9,905 nt of DNA from an uncultured Streptomyces sp. (GTDB lineage: Bacteria; Actinomycetota; Actinomycetes; Streptomycetales; Streptomycetaceae). Both the position numbers and the translations under genes were made by a program. The stretch lies in the NCBI GenBank assembly GCA_946480485.1, contig CAMLJW010000171.1, positions 1 to 9,905 of the forward strand, written 5' to 3'. The notes under the pieces are model-generated. The model worked only from the letters and a program-made list of their open reading frames with translations. It was not told the origin of the DNA and did not search any database. Positions 5,658 through 9,905 of the stretch are shown here, one piece after another; position 1 is the stretch's first letter; every line of letters begins with the position of its first letter.

Positions 5658-6098
5658 TCAGATCTTCGGTGGCCGCGCCTCGTACGGCGTCGAAAGGACC
5701 ACGGTCGTACGCGTCGACACGCCGGCCAGCGAGCGAAGCCGCGCGAGCAGCTCTTCCAGTTCGTGCGGCGTCGAGACGCGGACCTTGAGGATGTAGTTCT
5801 CGTCGCCCGCGACACTGTGGCACGCCTCGATCTCCGGGATGCCCGCCAGGCGTTCCGCGATGTCATCGGGGGCGCTGGGGTCGAACGGCTTCACCGAGAT
5901 GAAGGCCGTCAGCGGCAGCCCGACAGCCTCGGGGTCGACGACCGCGGCATAGCCGCGGATGACGCCGCGCTGTTCCAGCCGGCGCACTCGCTGGTGCACG
6001 GCCGACGTGGACAGGCCCGTGGCCTTGCCCAGGTCGGTGTAGCTCATCCGCCCGTCCGCGACGAGCAACTGCACAATCTGTCGGTCCAGCTCCTCCAT
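5658..6098 (-). CDS. Lrp/AsnC family transcriptional regulator
   Basis: This is a 146-residue DNA-binding regulator of the Lrp/AsnC (feast/famine) type. Residues 1-60 form the winged helix-turn-helix (LDRQIVQLL at 4-12; YTDLGKATGLSTSAVHQRVRRLEQRGVIRGY, 20-50). Residues 66-141 form the RAM ligand-binding and oligomerisation domain, with the hallmark VAGDENYILKV at 96-106. Such proteins bind amino acids or related metabolites and act as dimers to octamers. The ATG at 6098 is chosen because the family begins almost exactly at LDxxDxxIL and the longer frame upstream is Arg-rich nonsense. No proper Shine-Dalgarno precedes it, and a TAGGTT -10-like box ends seven bases before the ATG, suggesting a leaderless mRNA. 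The amidohydrolase follows on the same strand and the three-cysteine protein gene is divergent; both are plausible targets. Confidence 0.93.
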   Translation of the reverse strand: MEELDRQIVQLLVADGRMSYTDLGKATGLSTSAVHQRVRRLEQRGVIRGYAAVVDPEAVGLPLTAFISVKPFDPSAPDDIAERLAGIPEIEACHSVAGDENYILKVRVSTPHELEELLARLRSLAGVSTRTTVVLSTPYEARPPKI

Positions 6099-6105
6099 GG
6101 CGCAG

Positions 6106-6111
6106 AACCTA
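6106..6111 (-). promoter_or_regulatory. Candidate -10 box giving a leaderless lrp-type mRNA
   Basis: TAGGTT on the minus strand matches the Streptomyces TANNNT -10 pattern and ends seven bases before the ATG at 6098, so transcription would begin at or beside the A of the start codon. No clear -35 is visible. The absence of a ribosome-binding site fits leaderless translation, which is common in actinomycetes. Confidence 0.4.
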
Positions 6112-6254
6112 CAGGGCTCGTGATCTCCTCGGGCACCTCGGCGGCGCTGGTCATACCCGGTTGTGGTGTGCCCGGGCGGAGACCGCGAGCCACGCGAGGG
6201 ACAGATCCGCCGCCGCCGACGTGAGGGAGGCATGTGACGAACGCCACAGCACGG

Positions 6255-6269
6255 TCACAGGTTCTGTGA
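6255..6269. promoter_or_regulatory. 15-bp palindrome, candidate operator
   Basis: TCACAG-GTT-CTGTGA is a perfect inverted repeat with a three-base centre. It lies in the divergent intergenic region, about 160 bases upstream of the Lrp/AsnC start and about 95 upstream of the ATG at 6362. Lrp/AsnC sites are usually about 15-bp palindromes located next to the regulator gene, so this is the best candidate site for autoregulation or control of the divergent gene. Confidence 0.4.
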
Positions 6270-6361
6270 TGTCCGCGTGATTACCGCCGAGACGGGACGG
6301 GAAGTGCTTGCTGTGGTCGAGGTCGCAGCGAGTTGCCGACCCACCCGAGGGGGAGAAATCC

Positions 6362-6796
6362 ATGCAGAGTCTGAAGCGCCCCGGTCGCACCGCGCCCAAG
6401 CGGCAGAAGCCGGTCGAGCCCGAGCCGGAGGGCGTCGAACCGCACACCGCCGACGGTGAAGAGTTCGACGCGTACGACACCTTCGCGATGTACCGGGTGA
6501 TCTGCCCGGACTGCGCGCAGCCCATCGCGCTCCTGGCGGACGAGGAGGTCCTGCCCGAGCACGCGCTGTACGCGACGCCGTGGAACCCGTTCGGACTCAC
6601 GGTCTGTGCCAGTACGGGCCGCGCGGCGGCCGAGGCCCGGCCCGCCGACGAGTCGATGGAGGCGCAGGAGCAGGACAGCGCCCTGCTGTTGACGCTCCCC
6701 CAGGGACTCGACTGGCGGACACAGCCCTTCTCGCACGTCGGTGGACCCCACGCGCGCCCCATGCGGGTGCCGGTGATGCGCCGCCAGGCCGCCTGA
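6362..6796 (+). CDS. Conserved-looking hypothetical protein with CxxC plus one cysteine (144 aa)
   Basis: This is a 144-residue cytosolic protein that I cannot name, though its overall look is that of a conserved Streptomyces hypothetical. The N-terminus is basic then acidic and proline-rich (KRPGRTAPKRQKPVEPEPEG, 5-24), probably disordered. A compact core follows: ICPDCAQPIALLADEEVLPE (47-66) with C48 and C51, then ATPWNPFGLTVCASTGR (71-87) with C82. C-x2-C plus a third cysteine is like most of a zinc ribbon lacking one ligand; a nearby histidine (H67) could complete it. The C-terminus (DWRTQPFSHVGGPH) is rich in Trp, His and Gly. No membrane segment is present. ATG at 6362 is preceded by GAGGGGGAG (6347-6355) six bases away, which decides the start over an upstream TTG. 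It is divergent from the Lrp/AsnC gene and may be controlled by it. Confidence 0.88.
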   Translation: MQSLKRPGRTAPKRQKPVEPEPEGVEPHTADGEEFDAYDTFAMYRVICPDCAQPIALLADEEVLPEHALYATPWNPFGLTVCASTGRAAAEARPADESMEAQEQDSALLLTLPQGLDWRTQPFSHVGGPHARPMRVPVMRRQAA

Positions 6797-6801
6797 GCGG
6801 T

Positions 6802-6815
6802 CCGGAGCGCTCCGG
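6802..6815 (+). terminator. 14-bp palindrome after the three-cysteine protein gene
   Basis: CCGGAGCGCTCCGG is a perfect palindrome starting five bases after the stop codon at 6796, giving a five-base GC stem with a four-base loop. Position fits a terminator, although there is no T-run, as is often so in Streptomyces. Confidence 0.45.
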
Positions 6816-6943
6816 CAGCGCCCCAGTCGAACCCGCTCACTGCCAGTAGCTGCCTGCACCATGGCTCGGCCAGTGCTGTGAACGGGATCGGTGCGGGCCC
6901 GGACCCCCGGGACGGCGGACAGCAGTGCAGGTCGACACCGAAT

Positions 6944-6978
6944 GTCAGGGCGGAAGGTCAGGGCGGAAGGTCACGGCG
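6944..6978. repeat. 13-bp tandem repeat, two exact copies and one degenerate
   Basis: GTCAGGGCGGAAG occurs twice head to tail (6944-6956, 6957-6969), followed by a partial third copy GTCACGGCG (6970-6978). The unit contains GGTCA and GGAAGG purine tracts. It may be a regulatory iteron upstream of the gene at 7129 or slippage-derived noise. Confidence 0.6.
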
Positions 6979-7043
6979 GGGGCCAAGGACAGGCGGAGGC
7001 AAAGCAGCAGCTCAGGACCGTCTTCGGGCCAAAACCCAGCGGC

Positions 7044-7067
7044 CGGGTGCCTCGTACGGGGCACCCG
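7044..7067 (+). terminator. Strong 8-bp hairpin
   Basis: CGGGTGCC (7044-7051) and GGCACCCG (7060-7067) pair perfectly around an eight-base loop. It lies about 60 bases before the next start codon, so it is either a distal terminator of the upstream transcript or part of the leader of the gene at 7129. Confidence 0.4.
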
Positions 7068-7128
7068 TGGACTGACGGGCGAATCCGTGGGCCGGTGACC
7101 TGGCCGCTCATGGACGCGTTGCCCTGAT

Positions 7129-7437
7129 ATGACCGCCACGCATGCAGAGACGAGCCGTCGCCGTCGAATTCTCGTTTCCGCGCCCGCAGGATCGGTTACC
7201 CGGGGGCGCCAGGAAACAGCACGCCCGGAGACACAAGGATCACAGGGATCGCCGGGGCCCCAGGATCCTCCGATCTACGATGCTCTGATCCGCACGTGGG
7301 CCGACCGGGGCCGGACGCTGCCGGGGCGCCACGACCCGGAGTGGGTCCGGCTCGTCGCACCCTCGGCCCTGTACGGATACGGTTATGGGTACGGGTGGTT
7401 CAGCGCGACTCGGGACCCGCGAGGTGACGCGCGATGA
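7129..7437 (+). CDS. Small hypothetical protein (102 aa)
   Basis: I do not recognise this protein. The first half (1-45) is Arg/Ser/Gly/Pro/Gln-rich and likely disordered. Residues 47-78 look like a real folded helix-turn segment (PPIYDALIRTWADRGRTLPG, then RHDPEWVRLVA), rich in Trp and charged residues. The tail has a (GY)4 run, LYGYGYGYGW at 81-90. ATG at 7129 is the only start codon in the frame, but no ribosome-binding site precedes it (GCGTTGCCCTGAT), so initiation may be weak or leaderless. The last 38 bases overlap the 3' end of the acyl-CoA dehydrogenase gene on the other strand, meaning the tyrosine-rich tail may be a recent extension past an older stop. Codon use is less GC3-biased than in the neighbours in its first half. 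Confidence 0.55.
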   Translation: MTATHAETSRRRRILVSAPAGSVTRGRQETARPETQGSQGSPGPQDPPIYDALIRTWADRGRTLPGRHDPEWVRLVAPSALYGYGYGYGWFSATRDPRGDAR

Positions 7438-8572
7438 CCATCCGCTGGATCTGATTGGTTCCCTCGACGATCTGCAGCACCTTGGCCTCGCGCATGAAGC
7501 GCTCGACGGGGAAGTCCGCGGTGTAGCCGTACCCCCCGAGTACCTGGACGGCGTCCGTGGTGACCTTCATCGCGGTGTCCGTGCACAGCAGCTTCGCCAT
7601 GGCTGCCTGCTTGGAGAACGGCCGCCCCGCGTCGCGCAGCCGGGCGGCGGCGAGAAAGAGCGCCCGGCCTGCCTCGATCTGCGTCGCCATGTCCGCGAGC
7701 AGGAAGCGCATGCCCTGGAAGTCGGCGATCGGCCGGCCGAACTGCTCGCGCCCAGCGGCGTACGCGACCGCCTCGTCGAGTGCCGCCTGGGCCACGCCGA
7801 TCGCGCAGGCCGCGATGCCGAGCCGCCCGGAGTCGAGCGCGGACAGCGCGATGGCGAAGCCCTGGCCCTCGTCGCCGATGCGCCGGGTGTCGGGGATCCG
7901 GACCCGGTCGAAGTGGATCTGAGCAGTGGGCGAACCTTTCAGGCCCATCTTCTTCTCGGGCACCGCCACACTCAGCCCCTCGGCATCGCCGGGCACCAGG
8001 AACGCCGTGATACCGCGCGTCCCCTCGCCGCCGCTGCGCGCGAACACCGTGTAGAAGTCGGCCACACCCCCGTGGGTGATCCAGGCCTTGGTGCCGGTGA
8101 GCACCCAGCTGTCCCCGTCCCGCACCGCCTTGGTACGCATGCTGGCGGCATCGGATCCGGACGACGGCTCGGAGAGGCAGTACGCACCGAGGAGGCCGCC
8201 ACCGAGCATGGCGGGCAGATGCTCGACCTGCTGTTCCTTGGTGCCGTAGTGGGCGAGGGCGTAGCAGGACAGCGAGTGCACGCTGACGCCGAGACCCACC
8301 GTCAGCCGGGCCGCGGCCAGCTCTTCGAGAACCTGGAGATAGACCTCGTACGGCTGGTCGCCGCCGCCGTACTCGGCGTCGTACGGAAGGCCGAGCAGCC
8401 CCGATTCGGAGAGCAGCGTGAAGAGCTCGCGCGGGAAGTGCCCGGCGTCCTCCTCCTCGGCCGCCTTGGGGGCGGTCTCGCGCTGTGCGATCTCGCGGAC
8501 GAGCGAGATCAGATCCCTGGCCTCGTCCGTGGGCAGTTCACGGTCCACCGGCTGCGGCGCGCGGTCGGGCAT
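7400..8572 (-). CDS. Acyl-CoA dehydrogenase
   Basis: This is a 390-residue FAD enzyme that introduces the alpha,beta double bond in acyl-CoA thioesters, passing electrons to ETF. The full three-domain fold is visible: N-terminal helices (1-125), the beta domain with YCLSEPSSGSDAASM (131-145) and GTKAWITHG (160-168) that contact FAD and substrate, and the C-terminal helices with LDSGRLGIAA (246-255), REQFGRPI (275-282) and QVLGGYGYTADFPVERFMRE (343-362). The catalytic glutamate is E370 in VEGTNQIQRMVIARHL (369-384), the position used by short- and medium-chain enzymes. Length is normal for the family (about 380-390). The ATG at 8572 is chosen over an upstream in-frame start at 8644 for its strong GGGAGGA ribosome-binding site (8581-8587, eight bases away). 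The chain length or branched-chain preference of the substrate cannot be read from sequence. Confidence 0.95.
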   Translation of the reverse strand: MPDRAPQPVDRELPTDEARDLISLVREIAQRETAPKAAEEEDAGHFPRELFTLLSESGLLGLPYDAEYGGGDQPYEVYLQVLEELAAARLTVGLGVSVHSLSCYALAHYGTKEQQVEHLPAMLGGGLLGAYCLSEPSSGSDAASMRTKAVRDGDSWVLTGTKAWITHGGVADFYTVFARSGGEGTRGITAFLVPGDAEGLSVAVPEKKMGLKGSPTAQIHFDRVRIPDTRRIGDEGQGFAIALSALDSGRLGIAACAIGVAQAALDEAVAYAAGREQFGRPIADFQGMRFLLADMATQIEAGRALFLAAARLRDAGRPFSKQAAMAKLLCTDTAMKVTTDAVQVLGGYGYTADFPVERFMREAKVLQIVEGTNQIQRMVIARHLAGPESR

Positions 8573-8580
8573 GGCGACGC

Positions 8581-8587
8581 TCCTCCC
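8581..8587 (-). promoter_or_regulatory. Ribosome-binding site of the acyl-CoA dehydrogenase
   Basis: GGGAGGA on the minus strand, eight bases before ATG 8572, is the strongest Shine-Dalgarno in the window and rules out the 24-residue longer reading that begins at 8644. Confidence 0.75.
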
Positions 8588-8739
8588 TGTCGGGCACTTC
8601 GGCGGACACGCACAGGGGTGAGGTGAGTGGCTCCGCCCGGTCATTTCGTCGTCCAGCCGATGCTGCCCTTCCGGGTCTCGGACGGGGGTCGCCCCACGCT
8701 GTTCAGGCGCGGGGAATGTGACCAGCGGCTGTGGCGCTG

Positions 8740-8768
8740 AGTATGCCCGATTCAGCAGAGCAGGTCAC
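8740..8768 (-). promoter_or_regulatory. Candidate promoter for the acyl-CoA dehydrogenase
   Basis: On the minus strand GTGACC and CATACT are separated by 17 bases, a partial match to the housekeeping -35/-10 pattern. It would give a leader of about 160 bases before ATG 8572. The boxes are imperfect, so this is tentative. Confidence 0.3.
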
Positions 8769-8770
8769 CG

Positions 8771-8862
8771 GTTAACGACCGTTAATTAGGACACATGTGC
8801 AATGGGTCCGAACCATTGACCTCGCTGGTCCAGTCCTCCTACACGGCGCGCAACACGTTGCG
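8771..8862. promoter_or_regulatory. AT-rich cluster of palindromes between two minus-strand genes
   Basis: The gap 8573-8870 holds GTTAAC (8771-8776), an AT-rich GTTAATTA (8781-8788), CACATGTG (8792-8799), CAATGG/CCATTG with a seven-base loop (8800-8818), and CGCAAC/GTTGCG (8849-8862, eight bases past the peptidase stop). The last is a likely terminator for the peptidase gene; the AT-rich part may be an upstream control region of the acyl-CoA dehydrogenase. Confidence 0.4.
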
Positions 8863-8870
8863 AGCGTCGG

Positions 8871-9905
8871 TCAGCGGATGCCGACCTCCGCCAGGGCCCT
8901 TCGCCGGCGGGCCGTGGGCCGCGCCGGGAAGTACAGGTAGCAGACGCCGCCCGTGCCGGAGACCACCTTGCCGGAGGCGTTGTACCTCTTGGTTCGGAGC
9001 CAGACGTTTTCCCACTCGCGCCGCCGGTAGACGCGCCGCACCGCCTCGTTGCTCGGCGAGGCCGGGTCATTGGCGATCACGTCACCCTCGGCGGTGAACC
9101 CGATGACGGTCATCAGATGGCCCGCCGTGCCGTAACCCGCCCCCGTCAGCTCGGACGCGAGGAACGACTGGGACGTGATGACCGGGATGCCCGCCGCGAT
9201 CAGCGTCTCCAGCTCGGTGAGCGAACCGAGCCGCGTCACCACGCCCCGAAGATCTCGGTACGTGGCCGCGTAGGCGGCGTTGAAAGGCCAGTTGCCGCAT
9301 CCCTCGTACTGGTAGTCGTAGGTGAACCGGGCGGCATGGCACACCTGCGGATCCGCGTACGCCGGATTCACCCGGGCCAGGTCCTCGGCCGAGGGCTTCC
9401 GCCCCCAGTACTCGATGATCATCTGCGAGGAGGTGGGGCTGCACCAGGCCTCGCCGCCGCCGTCGTACTCCGGGTACTCGCCCAGGTGGATCTCCTGCGA
9501 GTAGCGCGGCACCGTCAGCTCCCGGGCCACTCCCGGCGTCGAGGCCGGGACGGTGAAGCGGTCCGGGATGTCGGAGCCCATCGCGCCGAGCCGCCACACG
9601 GTGGGCATGATCCTGATGCCCGGCTCGCGGTACAGGGTCAGCCGCAGCCGGTACGAGACGAGGCGCAGGCCCGAGGCTGCGTCATCGATGGAGAAGGTGT
9701 CCGTCCAGACGCTGCTCCTGCCGTCGCTCTGGTCGTCCACCGAGGTGCGTCTGATGTCGTGGTCGCCGGCCGCCCACCGACCCATCACGTACCAGGGGGT
9801 GTCCATGCCGTCGGAGTACGTGCCCGTCAGCTCGACCTGGAGCCAGGTGCCGGCCGGTGTGTGCGCGTTCCAGGAGGCGATGACCTCGGTCGAGGGGACG
9901 GCGAG
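8871..9905 (-). CDS. C39-like cysteine peptidase family protein, 5' end cut by window
   Basis: The 344 visible residues stay open to the right edge, so the N-terminus (and probably a signal peptide) is missing; an internal Met at 9806 is not taken as the start because the frame upstream reads as good protein (VIASWNAHTPAGTWLQVELT). Residues 1-125 form a beta-rich N-terminal domain (LQVELTGTYSDG; GRWAAGDHDIRRTSVDDQ). Residues 132-327 form a papain-like C39_2 domain: VPRYSQ (132-137), the nucleophile C155 in EAWCSPTSSQM, H263 in TAGHLMTVIGF, and D280 in VIANDPASPSN, a Cys-His-Asp arrangement. Extra cysteines (189, 203, 322) suit an exported protein. There is no adjoining ABC exporter or bacteriocin precursor, so this is a stand-alone hydrolase rather than a leader-peptide processing transporter; a cell-wall or secreted-protein substrate is a guess. 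The C-terminus is Arg-rich. Confidence 0.88.
   Translation of the reverse strand, partial: LAVPSTEVIASWNAHTPAGTWLQVELTGTYSDGMDTPWYVMGRWAAGDHDIRRTSVDDQSDGRSSVWTDTFSIDDAASGLRLVSYRLRLTLYREPGIRIMPTVWRLGAMGSDIPDRFTVPASTPGVARELTVPRYSQEIHLGEYPEYDGGGEAWCSPTSSQMIIEYWGRKPSAEDLARVNPAYADPQVCHAARFTYDYQYEGCGNWPFNAAYAATYRDLRGVVTRLGSLTELETLIAAGIPVITSQSFLASELTGAGYGTAGHLMTVIGFTAEGDVIANDPASPSNEAVRRVYRRREWENVWLRTKRYNASGKVVSGTGGVCYLYFPARPTARRRRALAEVGIR

Larger units (their letters stand above)
6797..7128. other. 332-bp region without a confident gene
   Basis: Between the two small plus-strand genes no ORF shows real coding character; the open frames here are Arg/Gly/Pro-rich. The stretch holds the 14-bp palindrome after the upstream gene, a 13-bp tandem repeat (6944-6978) and a strong hairpin (7044-7067). 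I see no promoter with good -35 and -10 boxes for the next gene. Confidence 0.5.

Noticed and set aside
3966..6224. 752-aa plus-strand open frame, the longest in the window
   Set aside because: It runs antisense through both the amidohydrolase and the Lrp/AsnC gene and is Gly/Arg/Val-rich; long antisense frames are expected in high-GC coding DNA.
6878..7127. Two overlapping small plus-strand ORFs in the 6797-7128 gap
   Set aside because: Products are Gly/Arg/Pro-rich, include the tandem repeat, and lack ribosome-binding sites and typical codon bias.
7385..8626. 413-aa plus-strand open frame
   Set aside because: Mirror of the acyl-CoA dehydrogenase, which has catalytic and FAD motifs on the minus strand.
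8800..8818. tRNA T-arm-like sequence (GGGTCCGAACC)
   Set aside because: No acceptor, D or anticodon arms can be folded around it on either strand.
8871..9806. Start of the peptidase at the internal ATG 9806
   Set aside because: The frame is open with protein-like sequence up to the window edge and no ribosome-binding site precedes 9806, so the gene is treated as truncated by the window.

Overview
The window is chromosomal DNA from a Streptomyces-like actinomycete. Evidence: very high GC in the housekeeping genes (50 of 60 bases in 5161-5220), strong G/C preference at third codon positions, GTG starts, and products typical of the genus (actinobacterial polyprenol-phosphate mannosyltransferase, Lrp/AsnC regulator, YtcJ-type amidohydrolase, acyl-CoA dehydrogenase, secreted-type C39 peptidase).

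Layout, left to right. (1) 1-645, minus: most of a polyprenol monophosphomannose synthase (Ppm1), cut by the left edge. (2) 646-3902: a block that looks accessory. A poorly supported short minus ORF (830-1015) is followed by three plus-strand genes (1129-3307): a small helical protein with a Gln/Asn/Ile/Gly-rich tail, a three-helix membrane protein with an extracytoplasmic beta-rich domain, and a membrane-anchored GluB-like solute-binding protein with no ABC transporter beside it. A gene-free stretch of about 600 bp with one possible coding remnant follows. Base composition is lower here (34 of 60 bases GC in 2821-2880). (3) 3903-6098, minus: an Lrp/AsnC regulator and, 129 bp downstream, a metal-dependent amidohydrolase. 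(4) 6362-7437, plus: two small unknown proteins, one with three cysteines placed like part of a zinc site, separated by a gap with hairpins and a 13-bp tandem repeat. (5) 7400-8572, minus: an acyl-CoA dehydrogenase that overlaps the preceding plus-strand gene tail to tail. (6) 8871-9905, minus: a C39-like cysteine peptidase cut by the right edge.

The most interesting part is the three-gene cassette. The C-terminus of the first protein and the N-terminus of the second, whose genes overlap by ATGA, carry the same short motif (I-x-Q-x-G-x-x-N-[IL]-A-A, followed by alternating hydrophobic residues). A matching motif at an effector's C-terminus and at the N-terminus of the adjacent receptor is the arrangement of bacterial amyloid-signalling (BASS/Bell) and RHIM-like pairs. 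Predicted topology puts the second protein's motif in the cytoplasm and its C-terminal domain outside, alongside the anchored binding protein. I infer, without being able to test it, a ligand-sensing transmembrane device (binding protein, then membrane transducer, then cytosolic helical effector) inserted among housekeeping genes.
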